In this document: piece after piece, positions 1 through 8,892 of the stretch
Layout of the letters: each line of letters begins with the position of its first letter
Position numbering within the stretch: the stretch's first letter is position 1
From: Bin5 sp963662575
GTDB taxonomy: Bacteria > Chloroflexota > Anaerolineae > Caldilineales > Caldilineaceae
Direction: 5' to 3'
DNA length: 64,000 nt
Assembly (NCBI GenBank): GCA_963662575.1
Contig: OY759723.1
Span: forward strand, 310,001 to 374,000
Notes under the pieces: generated by a model
The model's input: only the letters and a program-made list of their open reading frames with translations
Told to the model about the DNA's origin: nothing
Database searches by the model: none
Position numbers and translations under genes: made by a program

Positions 1-456
1 TTCGTCCAGGTCCAGCAGCTGGCGAACCATTGACTTCATCTGATGTTTATCGGCGTTGCCGTAGCCGGTGAGCGCCTGTTTGATCGCTGCCGGCGTATAC
101 TCGACCAGGGGCAGATCGGACAGGGCAGCCGCCAGCAAGGCCGCGCCGCGTGCCTGGCCAACGGTGATGGCCGTTGTGACATTGCGGCCGAAGAAAAGCT
201 CTTCGACGGCAACTTCATTGGGCTGGAACTCGCGAATCAGGTTCTGAATGTCGAAGAAGATTTCGCGCAGGCGCAGGTGCATCGGTTGATCGGGTGTTGT
301 GCTGATAACGCCGCAGGCGAGCAACTCATAGTCGCCGGAGATGGTTTCCACAACGACGCCGTAACCAGTTGAGGCCGTGCCCGGGTCGATTCCAAGGACG
401 CACCACTCGTGGTCGGCGGGTTCATCTGTAGAGGAGCTTACGTCGTGCGCTGTCAT
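1..456 (-). CDS. ruvC: Holliday junction resolvase RuvC (C-terminus cut by window edge)
   Basis: RuvC is the dimeric endonuclease that cleaves Holliday junctions with RuvAB during recombinational repair. The visible 152 residues read in frame from an ATG at 456. The N-terminal RNase H-fold signature GIDPGTASTGYG carries the first catalytic Asp (about residue 24). VEELFF carries the second acidic residue (about 88). The helix YTPAAIKQALTGYGNADK is a typical RuvC segment before the last acidic pair. About 20-35 C-terminal residues lie beyond base 1. The N-terminus has an extension of roughly 18 residues before the usual start of the fold, so a later start is possible, but no better in-frame ATG is visible. 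It lies 73 bp downstream of yebC on the same strand, a very common bacterial pairing, and is probably co-transcribed with it. Confidence 0.93.
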   Translation of the reverse strand, partial: MTAHDVSSSTDEPADHEWCVLGIDPGTASTGYGVVVETISGDYELLACGVISTTPDQPMHLRLREIFFDIQNLIREFQPNEVAVEELFFGRNVTTAITVGQARGAALLAAALSDLPLVEYTPAAIKQALTGYGNADKHQMKSMVRQLLDLDE

Positions 457-529
457 GTCGGGACGGCCATACCTTGCGGCGATGGGCGACCGGTACGGGC
501 AGCATACGAGTCGGTTGTGTCTGTCAAGA

Positions 530-1300
530 CTACGCCACCTGAGCGACCAACTCGTCGGTCAGTTCCAGATTATGGTGGACCTTATTGACATCGTCCAACT
601 CTTCGAGCGATTCGAGCAGATTCAGGACGGTCAGGCCGGCGCGAGAGTCAAGCGAGAGCGTCTGATTGGGCTGCATGATCAACTCCGAAGTATCAGGTTG
701 AATGCCCGACTCACGCAATGACTTGTCTACCTGGAACAGTTCGGTCCTCTCCGTGAAGATTTCAACTGCATCGTCACTCACCTCAACGTCCTCGGCCCCC
801 GCTTCCAGGGCTTCCATGAAGATTTCCTCGGCGTCCAGACCGCTGGGGTTGCCGGCACTGTCCTGTAGATGTATCGCAACGTAGCCTTTGGTAGTGAACT
901 GCCAGGCTACGGAGCCTGGCTCGCTGAGGTTGCCGCTTGCCCGCGTGAAACAACGCCGTACCGAGGCGATAGTGCGGTTGCGATTATCTGTCAGACATTC
1001 GAGCAGGATGGCGACGCCGTGGGGCGCGTAGCCTTCGTAGAGGATTTCTTCGATGTCGGCCGCGTCCTTGTCGAGGCCTGCACCGCGGCGAATGGCGGCG
1101 TCAATGCGGTCCTTGGGCATATTCTCGGAACGCGCTTTATCGATAGCCAAGCGCAGGCGCACGTTGGCGTCACTATCGGGTCCACCTTCTCTGGCGGCCA
1201 CCTGCAGTTCACGGGCGAGCTTGGTGAAGAGCTTGCCGCGGGCGTTGTCATTGGCGCCTTTTTTGCGCTTGATAGTAGACCATTTGGAATGACCAGACAT
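530..1300 (-). CDS. yebC: YebC/PmpR (TACO1) family protein
   Basis: This 256-residue protein begins with the family hallmark MSGHSKWSTIKRKKGANDNARGK, followed by RELQVAAREGGPDSDANVRLRLAIDKARSENMP and the conserved stretch around YEGYAPHGVA. Family members are described as DNA-binding transcriptional regulators (YebC/PmpR) and as translation activators that relieve ribosome stalling (TACO1-like). The sequence does not say which role applies. The reading frame is open 87 bp further upstream, but the ATG at 1300 is preferred: it starts the conserved N-terminus and has AGGAG a few bases upstream. It is followed by ruvC on the same strand and preceded by a Uma2 gene ending 134 bp away. Confidence 0.93.
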   Translation of the reverse strand: MSGHSKWSTIKRKKGANDNARGKLFTKLARELQVAAREGGPDSDANVRLRLAIDKARSENMPKDRIDAAIRRGAGLDKDAADIEEILYEGYAPHGVAILLECLTDNRNRTIASVRRCFTRASGNLSEPGSVAWQFTTKGYVAIHLQDSAGNPSGLDAEEIFMEALEAGAEDVEVSDDAVEIFTERTELFQVDKSLRESGIQPDTSELIMQPNQTLSLDSRAGLTVLNLLESLEELDDVNKVHHNLELTDELVAQVA

Positions 1301-1434
1301 TTTTGCTCCTACTAAGATCTTATGTGCTCTAACATCCAGAACCTGAACTATTGCACTGTATTTGAGATAGTGACAGAGCCGGGCCACACAGTGAAATGGC
1401 CGCCCAAGGTATCGGTGTCAAACGAGGTTCCCAC

Positions 1435-2244
1435 TCACTTAAGTGGGGAGTCGCCGTTGTCCGGAGTGACGCCAAGAGAGCGTAATTGGGCAGCTAGCCG
1501 GTCGGCTCTTTTGCTCTCTTGTTCAGCCTTTTCTGCGCCAGTCTGAATGCGCGCGCCGGAGGCGTCTTGCCAGCGCAGCCACGTAGCTTCATCTCCTTCA
1601 AATTCGCCCGTCCACAGCTGCAAGCCCAAGCCAACGCCTGGGAAATAGCTAGCTGAACAGTCCACGTATACGCCCTTGGAGGTGCGTTCATATGCACGCA
1701 GCAGATCGGTCTGCACTTCCTTTTGCGGGTCGAAAATGACGTAGTAAGGAACACCAAAAAGGGCGTAGCGGTCGAACTTAGTCCCAGTTTCGCCGCCTTC
1801 TGCGTTCGAGACGATCTCGATCACCACATCGGGGGCCTTCTGGTAATGCCAGATGAAATAACTGCGCCCTTCCTTCTGCCACCAGTCCGCCGGTCGAGCG
1901 ACATCAAGGCTGAGAAAGACATCGGGCACGAGCGGCGGCTCCTGGGGCGTGCGGAATACACCAACATCGGCGGCTACCAGGAATGGGCGTCCCTCATCAG
2001 GGCCTTGCCAATTGACATTAAGAGGGCTGGTAAGCAGGCGCCGTTGTTTCTCGGAGAACAGATTATCCACGGGCGTGTCGTCGTCCGTGACAAGATTCTT
2101 GATTGCGGCAATATCCGCCGGGGAAAGTGTTTCATGCGCAGCCGCTACATTCTTTGGACCCGTCGCGGCATCCGGCCCGTCTTCTGTTGCACGGTCCTGC
2201 GCATGAGGCTGTGCTGTTCGCGTGTCGGCGATGCTTTCAGTCAT
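1435..2244 (-). CDS. Uma2 family (DUF820) restriction-endonuclease-like protein
   Basis: This is a Uma2 protein with the PD-(D/E)XK-type fold. The core segment APDVVIEIVSNAEGGETGTKFDRYALFGVPYYVIFDP matches the family pattern PDxxxEI...K...Y...GVxxYxxxDP, including the putative metal-binding Asp, Glu and Lys. The first ~60 residues are Asp/Ala-rich and of low complexity. The tail, from about residue 235, is a short charged helix with a KRADRLAAQL segment, common in Uma2 proteins of Chloroflexota and cyanobacteria. An upstream ATG in frame at 2283 is possible; 2244 was chosen because the later start fits family length. The cellular role of Uma2 proteins is poorly established and nuclease activity is only inferred from the fold. 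The gene lies 57 bp downstream of pyrG and may be read from the same promoter. Confidence 0.8.
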   Translation of the reverse strand: MTESIADTRTAQPHAQDRATEDGPDAATGPKNVAAAHETLSPADIAAIKNLVTDDDTPVDNLFSEKQRRLLTSPLNVNWQGPDEGRPFLVAADVGVFRTPQEPPLVPDVFLSLDVARPADWWQKEGRSYFIWHYQKAPDVVIEIVSNAEGGETGTKFDRYALFGVPYYVIFDPQKEVQTDLLRAYERTSKGVYVDCSASYFPGVGLGLQLWTGEFEGDEATWLRWQDASGARIQTGAEKAEQESKRADRLAAQLRSLGVTPDNGDSPLK

Positions 2245-2301
2245 TTGGATTTCCCGATTGGACTGCAACGAAAAACATGGCACTTGTATCTGCCCACCGG
2301 T

Positions 2302-4017
2302 TCAGCCAGTTTGCCTTGTCACAAGATTTACTTCGCTGCCAATATGCTGCCTTCCATTGGAACTTTGGAAGGCCTGCTCAGTGCCGTCACCAGAGCGGGA
2401 ATGACGCTGGATGGCTGCGCGGATGAATGCGCTGAAGAGTGGATGAGGGCTTGTCGGGCGGCTCTTAAACTCCGGGTGGAACTGGGTGCCCAACATGAAC
2501 GGATGCTCTGCCACCTCTACGATTTCGACGAGACGGCCGTCGGGAGAGCGCCCGCTCACCACTAGTCCATGGGACTCCAACTCCTCGCGATAGGCGTTGT
2601 TGAACTCGAAGCGATGGCGGTGGCGTTCGTTGACTTGTTCGGCATAGCCGGCCGCGGCATATGCGGCGCCAGCCTTGGAATCGGGCAGAAGTTGGCATGG
2701 ATAGATGCCCAGACGCATGGTGCCGCCCATATCGGCGATGTCGCGCTGCTCGGGCATCAGATCGATGATGGGCATCTCTGTGCCGATGTCGAATTCGGTA
2801 CTGTTCGGTTCTTCACTTTCCAACACTGCGCGCGCAAATTCGATACAAAGCACCTGCATACCCAGGCACAAGCCCAGGTAGGGAACGCTTTGGACGCGGG
2901 CGAGCTGTGCGGCAACGATCTTGCCCTCTATGCCGCGATAGCCGAATCCGCCCGGTACGACGATGCCGTCAAGCTGGTCCAGCCGCTCCAGTTCGCGACC
3001 CTTTTCCAGGGACTCTGAACTGATCCATTCGATGCCCAGATCGTAGCCCTCGGCCAAGACGGCGTGGATCAATGCCTCCTTGACGCTCAGATAGGCATCC
3101 TCCAACTCCACATATTTGCCGACAATACCGATGTTGATTCGTTCTTTGGGGGCGCCGAGTTCGCTTACGAAGCGACGCCACGCGCTGAGGCGGTCACTGG
3201 ATCCATCGTTAGCGGTCAGGGCCAGCCGGTTGACGAGAAGCTCGCCGAGGCCGGCCTCTTGCAGGTTGAGCGGAACCTGATAGATGGTGTCCACAGTGAC
3301 GATAGGGATGACAGCGTTTTGGGCAACGTCACAGAAAAGAGCGATTTTTTCCTGGGCGTCGTCATCGACCTCGTAATCGGAACGCACGATGATGACATCG
3401 GGCTGAATGCCGATGTCGCGCAGTTCGCGCACGCTATGTTGCGTCGGTTTGGTCTTCAACTCCTTACTGGCGGCCAGGTAGGGCAACCAGGTGAGGTGAA
3501 CGTAGAGCGCGTTTTCGGGGCCTACATCTTTCCGCATTTGGCGAATCGCTTCAAGGAAGGGAAGGCCCTCGATATCACCGACGGTGCCGCCAATCTCTAC
3601 AAGGACGACGTCGGCCTCGCTGAGGCGCGCCATCTGTCCGATATGGCGTTTGATCTCATTGGTGACGTGGGGGATCACCTGAATCGTGCCGCCCAGGTAG
3701 TCTCCGCGCCTCTCTTTGGTGATCACGTCGTTATAGATCTGTCCGCTGGTGACATTGCTGCGCTGATTCAGATTCTCGTCGATGAAGCGTTCGTAGTGGC
3801 CCAGATCGAGATCGGTTTCGGCGCCGTCCTCGGTTACGAAAACCTCACCGTGTTGATAGGGCGACATGGTGCCCGGGTCGACATTGAGGTAAGGATCGAG
3901 CTTCATTGCGGCTACGCGAATGCCCCAGGTTTTGAGCAGGAGGCCGATGGAAGCGACGGTTACGCCCTTTCCCAGGCCCGAAACTACGCCGCCAGTAACA
4001 AAGATGTATTTGGTCAT
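2302..4017 (-). CDS. pyrG: CTP synthase
   Basis: CTP synthase makes CTP from UTP, ATP and glutamine in the cytosol. The 571 residues are slightly longer than the usual ~540. The N-terminal synthetase domain starts with KYIFVTGGVVSGLGKG (P-loop) and contains LDPYLNVDPGTMSP and QHGEVFV. The C-terminal class I glutamine amidotransferase domain has the oxyanion strand GGFGYRG, the nucleophile motif LGLCLGMQ and a late QFHPEFKSRP carrying the catalytic His and Glu. About 35 residues after the usual end (from RHSRSGDG) are an unconserved tail. The gene starts at an ATG at 4017. The 491 bp upstream contain no gene, so its promoter is probably there. Uma2, yebC and ruvC follow on the same strand. Confidence 0.97.
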   Translation of the reverse strand: MTKYIFVTGGVVSGLGKGVTVASIGLLLKTWGIRVAAMKLDPYLNVDPGTMSPYQHGEVFVTEDGAETDLDLGHYERFIDENLNQRSNVTSGQIYNDVITKERRGDYLGGTIQVIPHVTNEIKRHIGQMARLSEADVVLVEIGGTVGDIEGLPFLEAIRQMRKDVGPENALYVHLTWLPYLAASKELKTKPTQHSVRELRDIGIQPDVIIVRSDYEVDDDAQEKIALFCDVAQNAVIPIVTVDTIYQVPLNLQEAGLGELLVNRLALTANDGSSDRLSAWRRFVSELGAPKERINIGIVGKYVELEDAYLSVKEALIHAVLAEGYDLGIEWISSESLEKGRELERLDQLDGIVVPGGFGYRGIEGKIVAAQLARVQSVPYLGLCLGMQVLCIEFARAVLESEEPNSTEFDIGTEMPIIDLMPEQRDIADMGGTMRLGIYPCQLLPDSKAGAAYAAAGYAEQVNERHRHRFEFNNAYREELESHGLVVSGRSPDGRLVEIVEVAEHPFMLGTQFHPEFKSRPTSPHPLFSAFIRAAIQRHSRSGDGTEQAFQSSNGRQHIGSEVNLVTRQTG

Positions 4018-4508
4018 CTGCGAATTCCCTTCACTGCGATGCTCTAATCTCTACCCTATCGGTGGGAAGATCGGGCCGACAAGCGAGTCCGTAGATGTTG
4101 ACGTCAGCAAGCGAGCAATGGTTCCGGATTCGAGCAGGAAACGGAATTCGGCGCCCTTGAACAGCGGGTGTCACCGGCATTCTGTTGTGCTGCCGATCTT
4201 TCGGCTTGGATGACGTGCAAACGTTAAAACGGTATTGAATTCAACAATAAAACAGACACGAGGTCATGTCCCCGTGCCCATCCGCAACCGCGCCACTCTG
4301 AGCAGTTGGCCCAGGGCGGAAATGTGAATCTTGTGAGATGACGGTGGCAGAAACTCTCATCACAGGCATTTCGGTTCGACGCCACTACAACGCAAAACGT
4401 CCTAACCAGCCCGCAAGCATCGTAGCATAGCGACGTAGCAGTGTCAAAGGAAAATGGTGCCCGGCGTCGCTCTGGCCGATGCAGTAAGCGGGTATACTGC
4501 CACGAATT
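4018..4508. other. Intergenic region between acpS and pyrG
   Basis: These 491 bp lie between two minus-strand genes. I see no convincing reading frame with a ribosome-binding site, no tRNA-like fold and no strong terminator. The region must contain the pyrG promoter near its low-coordinate end, but no clear -10/-35 pair stands out. Confidence 0.5.
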
Positions 4509-4922
4509 TCAGGCGGAAGAAAGGGCCTGGGCCGGCTCGCCCAGAGCAACGACAAAGGCGATTGCCAGCTCGTCGTCGTGGCTGAGGCTCACGGACCACT
4601 GGCTGAGGCCAAGAGACTTGGCACGACGCGCGGCTGCGCCATGGAGTTGCACGGAAGGGGCGCCGCGGGCGTCGGAAACGATTTCGAGGTCGATCCAGCG
4701 GATGCCGTCCCGCCAGGCGCCAGTTCCCAGTGCCTTGGCAATGGCCTCTTTGGCGGCGAAACGGGCTGCGAGGGATTCGGTGCGATCGCGGCAGTAGCGC
4801 AGTTCCGCTTCGGTATACAGGCGCGCCAGAAACCTTTTGCGAGCGCGTGCGGTGGCGTCGTAGCGCGAGATGGCGCGGCGAATTCGTTCTATTTTGACGA
4901 TGTCGACACCTGTGCGCAGCAT
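4509..4922 (-). CDS. acpS: Holo-[acyl-carrier-protein] synthase
   Basis: AcpS transfers the 4'-phosphopantetheine arm of CoA to a serine of acyl carrier protein, activating fatty acid synthesis. The 137-residue product has both metal-binding signatures: GVDIVKIERI with Asp6, and ARFAAKEAIAKALGTG with the Glu near residue 59. The C-terminal LSLSHDDELAIAFVVA-type strand completes the fold. The frame is open 45 bp further upstream, but the ATG at 4922 directly precedes the conserved LRTGVDIV start and gives the family length. It sits 57 bp downstream of the GT2 gene on the same strand. Confidence 0.93.
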   Translation of the reverse strand: MLRTGVDIVKIERIRRAISRYDATARARKRFLARLYTEAELRYCRDRTESLAARFAAKEAIAKALGTGAWRDGIRWIDLEIVSDARGAPSVQLHGAAARRAKSLGLSQWSVSLSHDDELAIAFVVALGEPAQALSSA

Positions 4923-4979
4923 TTTTCTCTTTTCGATATGCTTTTGGCAGTTTTCCGTTGGCATCACGGGTTGCTTCGT

Positions 4980-6110
4980 TCAGTCTTCCAGCGTGTGGGG
5001 CTCGCTCAGATTGGCCGGTGACTGGTGTGCGTCGCTGTGATCGGCGAGATCGGCAAAGCCATAGGCTGTGGCTACGACATAGAGCGGGCGCGCTTTGACG
5101 TCATCATAGATGCGTGCCAGGTATTCGCCGATGATTCCGAGGAAGATCAGTTGAATCCCGCCTAGAAACAGAACGGCAACCAAGGTAGAGGCCTGGCCCA
5201 AGAATACGTAGTTGCCTGACAGGCGCAAGACAACCGTTGCGATAATCCCCAGCAGGCTTGCCAGCGCCAAGAAGAAGCCGAAATAGGTGCTGAGGCGCAG
5301 GGGAATGTAGCTGAAACTCGTGATCGCATCCAGTGTCAGGCGGAACATTTTACTCAGCGGATACTTGGTGTCACCGGCAAAGCGCTCAGCCCGCTGATAT
5401 TCGATGCCGATCTGACGGTAGCCGACCCAGCTGCTGAGACCGCGCATGAAACGATGTTTCTCGCGTAGGCGGCGCATCGTCAGCAGGACCTGGCGGTCGA
5501 TGAGGCGGAAGTCGCCCGTGTTGACGGGAATCTCGACATCGGTTATGCGGCGTAGAAGGCGGTAGAAGGCGCTGGCGGTCCAGAGTTTGAAGCGGGATTC
5601 GCCGCGCCGGTGTGCGCGCACGGCGTAGACAACCTCATAGCCTTCACGCCATTTTTCGAACATATCGCCGATCAACTCCGGGGGATCCTGCAGGTCGGCG
5701 TCAATGATCGCGATCGCGTCTCCCAGCGCGTAGTCCATGCCGGCGGTAATGGCGATTTGATGACCGAAATTGCGGGAGAAGTTGATGATTTTGACGCGCG
5801 CGTCCTGCTCTCGTAGTGAAAGCAGCAGCGAAAGTGAGGCGTCGCGGCTGCCGTCGTTGACACAAACCAGTTCCCAAGTTTGACCGATGCTGCCCAGGAC
5901 GGCGGCCATGCGCCGGTAGAGCTCGGGGATTACCTCCTCCTCGTTGAATATGGGAACGATAACGGAGATGACTGGACGCTGGTCGGTGTCGGGGGATTCG
6001 GCTTGCTTTTGGTCCGCCTTACGCTGCGGGTTCGGGACGTCAGGCGAGTCCGACATTGCAGGAGACAGTTGATCGGTCGGGGGTGAAGCAGTCTCGGTTT
6101 CAGAATTCAT
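4980..6110 (-). CDS. Family 2 glycosyltransferase with two C-terminal membrane helices
   Basis: This is a GT2 enzyme of the DPM1/GtrB/ArnC type, which typically moves a sugar from an NDP-sugar to a polyprenyl phosphate at the inner face of the membrane. Residues 1-45 are a polar, proline-rich leader. The GT-A domain starts at PVISVIVPIFNEEEVIPELY and has VCVNDGSRD and the DXD-like IIDADLQDPPEL, followed by a GDFRLIDRQVL segment. Two hydrophobic segments near residues 270-295 and 305-330 are the usual paired helices, ending in LGIIGEYLARIY. The acceptor and sugar cannot be told from sequence. It is the first gene of a probable two-gene unit with acpS, with a ~490-bp non-coding region upstream. 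Confidence 0.9.
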   Translation of the reverse strand: MNSETETASPPTDQLSPAMSDSPDVPNPQRKADQKQAESPDTDQRPVISVIVPIFNEEEVIPELYRRMAAVLGSIGQTWELVCVNDGSRDASLSLLLSLREQDARVKIINFSRNFGHQIAITAGMDYALGDAIAIIDADLQDPPELIGDMFEKWREGYEVVYAVRAHRRGESRFKLWTASAFYRLLRRITDVEIPVNTGDFRLIDRQVLLTMRRLREKHRFMRGLSSWVGYRQIGIEYQRAERFAGDTKYPLSKMFRLTLDAITSFSYIPLRLSTYFGFFLALASLLGIIATVVLRLSGNYVFLGQASTLVAVLFLGGIQLIFLGIIGEYLARIYDDVKARPLYVVATAYGFADLADHSDAHQSPANLSEPHTLED

Positions 6111-6603
6111 TTCGAATCCTTCCTATTCCATCGTCGCTTGATCGAGATTCGCTACTCGCTCCCCGGAATCGCGGCGGCCTTTGGTAGCAGCGGAATTTGC
6201 AGTTGGAGCCCGCCAGATTCCGCAACAGGGTCCGGAGGACGCGCCCTGTCACAATCGTACTGAATAGTGCAGAGTAGGTCAAGCGAAAGAAGGATGGGGA
6301 CGGGACCCAGTTTGGGGACATACGATAACTGAAGCAGAAACGCCATGTTGGGCCGCCGCCCGGTTGTCAGTCTTGCGCAACTGATACGAGCCTGTGGCAG
6401 CGGCATCAGTCGGCCTAATTGGCAGGGCTGCCCCGGTTGCGTGTTCGGAGAAGATAGGCTACGCTTTTGGCAACAGTAAGGTTGGCGTTCTTGAATCTGA
6501 CTGTCACATTTACAGAAAGGGCTGACGAGAGAGGATAGAAAGCAAGGGGCGCCCATTCTGTTATTCCTCTCTTTTCTCTCCTCCGCAAAAAGGAGTTCGC
6601 TTC
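6111..6603. other. Divergent intergenic region between the GT2 gene and the Ldh2-type gene
   Basis: These 493 bp separate divergent genes and should hold both promoters. No credible coding frame is seen. Just upstream of the plus-strand start there is an inverted repeat: AGAGAGGA at 6528-6535 pairs with TCCTCTCT at 6565-6572. A GGGCGCCC palindrome lies between the arms. The ribosome-binding site AAAAAGGAG follows. This could be a 5' leader hairpin of the downstream gene. Confidence 0.45.
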
Positions 6604-7638
6604 ATGCCTGAATTGCAGCCAATGCCCTTGGCAGATTACACCAGCCGCATCTTCCAGGCCGCGGGCACGCCCAAATATACCGCTGATCTTGTGGGGCAGT
6701 CCCTGGTCTCGGCCAATCTGGCCGGTCACGACTCACACGGTGTTATTCGCATCATGCAGTATCTGCGGCAGATAGACGAGGACGAACTGCGTCCCCGATC
6801 CACGCCGGAGATTGAACGCGAGACTCCGGTCATGACGCTGTACAACGGCCACCGATGCTTCGGGCAACTGGCCGCCAAGGTCGCGATCGAAAACGGTATC
6901 GGCAAGGCAAGGGGGAATTCGGTGGCAGTGGTGGGGTTGAAGCATTCCGGCCACGTTGGGCGTCTGGGCGAGTGGGTTGGGCTGGCAGCCGACGAAGGGC
7001 TGATTGGGCTGGCCTTTGCAAACGGCGGCCGCGCGGGCGGCCTTGTGGCACCGTTTGGCGGCGCGGAAAGACGTTTGGGGACGAACCCGATAGCGGTGGC
7101 GATACCACTGAAAGACCGACCGGCAATGCTGCTGGATTTCGCCACCAGCGCGGTGGCTGAGGGCAAGGTGCGGGTGGCCCTGAACAGCGGCAAACCGATC
7201 CCGGAAGGCTGGGCGCTGGACAAGAATGGCGAGCCGACCCAGAATCCGGCCGATGTGTATGACGGCGGAATGTTGTTGCCGGCGGCCGGTCACAAGGGAT
7301 ACGGACTGGCACTTCTTACCGACTATCTGGGCGGGATTCTGACGGGCGCGGGCGGGCCGGGCATACCCGGCTCGATCTTGGGCAACGGCGTCCTGTTCGT
7401 ACTTTTGAACATCGATTTTTTCCGCCCATTGGACGAATTCTTCGCGGATGGGGAACATATCGCCGACCGGATCAAAGCTACAAAACCGGCACCGGGCTTC
7501 GATGAAGTGCTGATGCCGGGTGAACCGGAGGCGCGTTCGGCCCTAAGCCGTCAGGAGAATGGGATCCCGCTGGACGATACTACCTGGTCACAGATCGTCG
7601 AAGTTGCGATGAAACTGGGCGTTGCCTACATACCTTGA
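6604..7638 (+). CDS. Ldh2/malate/sulfolactate/ureidoglycolate dehydrogenase family oxidoreductase
   Basis: This 344-residue protein belongs to the Ldh2 family (malate/L-lactate/sulfolactate/ureidoglycolate dehydrogenases). These are homodimeric NAD(P)-dependent enzymes with a fold unlike classical Rossmann dehydrogenases. Family signatures are SANLAGHDSHGVIRI (about residues 37-51), the VVGLKHSGHVGRLGEW segment, GTNPIAVAIP, LDFATSAVAEGKVR and the late GHKGYGLALL. The substrate, a 2-hydroxyacid, cannot be named. The start has AAAAAGGAG eight bases before the ATG. The next plus-strand gene, a sugar isomerase, begins 192 bp later, so the two may act together in a sugar-acid pathway, which is inference. 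Confidence 0.88.
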   Translation: MPELQPMPLADYTSRIFQAAGTPKYTADLVGQSLVSANLAGHDSHGVIRIMQYLRQIDEDELRPRSTPEIERETPVMTLYNGHRCFGQLAAKVAIENGIGKARGNSVAVVGLKHSGHVGRLGEWVGLAADEGLIGLAFANGGRAGGLVAPFGGAERRLGTNPIAVAIPLKDRPAMLLDFATSAVAEGKVRVALNSGKPIPEGWALDKNGEPTQNPADVYDGGMLLPAAGHKGYGLALLTDYLGGILTGAGGPGIPGSILGNGVLFVLLNIDFFRPLDEFFADGEHIADRIKATKPAPGFDEVLMPGEPEARSALSRQENGIPLDDTTWSQIVEVAMKLGVAYIP

Positions 7639-7830
7639 AGAAACCGGGTGTGTTGATTGACATCTGCCAAGGTATCAGTTTACCGCCAATAGTTCAGGCT
7701 GCTGGCGTCAGCGGTGGACGAATCTTGAGTTGGACCGAATGCGGGGATTCCGCTCAACCATCCGGGCTTGATAGGCGTTGCGCGGTAGTCCCGTTCGAGA
7801 GGACATCAGCAAGCAAACCGGAGTACGCAC

Positions 7831-8679
7831 ATGTCACGAATATCCACATCATCCTGGAGTTTGCACAGGGCATTGGGCTCCCCACCGCTTTTTGGGCCGG
7901 GCGATCCTGGACCGGGCCCGTCAACGAATGGCGCCTTCAGTTTGCTGGATCTGCCGTCAGCGTTGGCAAAGGCCAACATCCCCACATTGGAGATTGTCCA
8001 CTTTCACTTTCCCACGACTGACGCCGCATACGTTGACGATCTGAAGGCGGCGGTCGATGAGGCCGGTATCGAGCTGTTCAGCATTTTGATCGATGCCGGT
8101 GACGTAACCCACGCCGACGGGACGATGCGGGCGAAGGAAATGGCTTGGATCCGCTCGTGGCTGGATGTGACAGCCCGTTGCGGCGCCACGCATGCGCGCG
8201 TGGTTGGGGGGTATCAGCCGGTGGAGCGCGACCATGTTCCGCTGCTGGACAATCCGGTCTTGCAGCGCAGCGCGCAAGGTCTGCGGGAACTGGCGGCTTA
8301 CGGCTCCGCAATCGGCGTGAAGGTGATCACCGAGAATTTCCGCGAGACCACGAATCGGGCTGATCAGGTGCTGGCGATACTGGAGCTATGCGAGGGGCAG
8401 GTGGGATTGTGCGCCGATTTTGGCAACTACAGAGGTACGGATCGTTACGACGAGTTGGCAGCGATCTTTCCGAGGGCCGATTCAGCGCATGTGAAGGCGG
8501 TGTACGACGATAGCGGCAATCCGGATGAGGATGAGTTTCGTCATTCGCTGGGGATGTTGGCGGAGGCCGGGTTCGACGGGCCGATGTCGCTGATCTTCGA
8601 TACTGCGCTGCCCGGTAACAGTTCCGAATGGGACAATCTGGCGCAAATGCGAGTGGTGGCGGCGCCCTTCTGCGGCTGA
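7831..8679 (+). CDS. Sugar phosphate isomerase/epimerase (xylose-isomerase-like TIM barrel)
   Basis: The 282-residue product has the TIM-barrel pattern of AP-endonuclease-2/xylose-isomerase-like proteins, which isomerise or epimerise sugars or inositols with a divalent metal. Visible metal-site segments are VITENFRETTN (Glu), GLCADFGNYRG (Asp) and DSAHVKAVYDDSG (His and Asp). The N-terminus is proline/glycine-rich (about residues 14-33) and looks non-conserved. The start at 7831 has GGAG seven bases upstream. The 192-bp gap to the preceding dehydrogenase shows nothing else. It is convergent with the OsmC gene, with a hairpin terminator between them. Confidence 0.82.
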   Translation: MSRISTSSWSLHRALGSPPLFGPGDPGPGPSTNGAFSLLDLPSALAKANIPTLEIVHFHFPTTDAAYVDDLKAAVDEAGIELFSILIDAGDVTHADGTMRAKEMAWIRSWLDVTARCGATHARVVGGYQPVERDHVPLLDNPVLQRSAQGLRELAAYGSAIGVKVITENFRETTNRADQVLAILELCEGQVGLCADFGNYRGTDRYDELAAIFPRADSAHVKAVYDDSGNPDEDEFRHSLGMLAEAGFDGPMSLIFDTALPGNSSEWDNLAQMRVVAAPFCG

Positions 8680-8805
8680 CGGAATGGATGGAAAGAGGAG
8701 GGGCGCTGGTGGGTTGGGTGCGGGCGACTTTTTGGGAGAGATGAGCGATTCCACTTCGACAGAATCGCGCGGGATCGAATGCCAATCAGAGAGCAGGTAA
8801 AGAAA

Positions 8806-8833
8806 AACAGTCCATCGGTTTCGATGGACTGTT
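8806..8833 (-). terminator. Intrinsic terminator, probably of the OsmC gene and possibly bidirectional
   Basis: A perfect 12-bp stem (AACAGTCCATCG at 8806-8817 pairing with 8822-8833) encloses a 4-base loop. On the minus strand it is followed by a T-rich run, which fits termination of the OsmC gene ending at 8893. The plus-strand side has only a weak T tract after the isomerase gene. Confidence 0.75.
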
Positions 8834-8892
8834 CGTTTGCTGCGGGATGGCGTCAATCGATTGACTGGCGCTTTGATCGACCGCCGACAGGA

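Noticed and set aside
1723..2565. A 280-residue plus-strand frame spanning the Uma2 and pyrG ends
   Set aside because: It runs antisense to two conserved genes and shows no recognisable domain.
3064..4047. A 327-residue plus-strand open frame opposite pyrG
   Set aside because: It is the mirror of the clearly conserved CTP synthase frame and has no family resemblance or ribosome-binding site.
6152..6729. Overlapping minus-strand open frames in the divergent region upstream of the Ldh2-type gene
   Set aside because: Cys- and Pro-rich translations without homology, no ribosome-binding site, and one overlaps the Ldh2 start.
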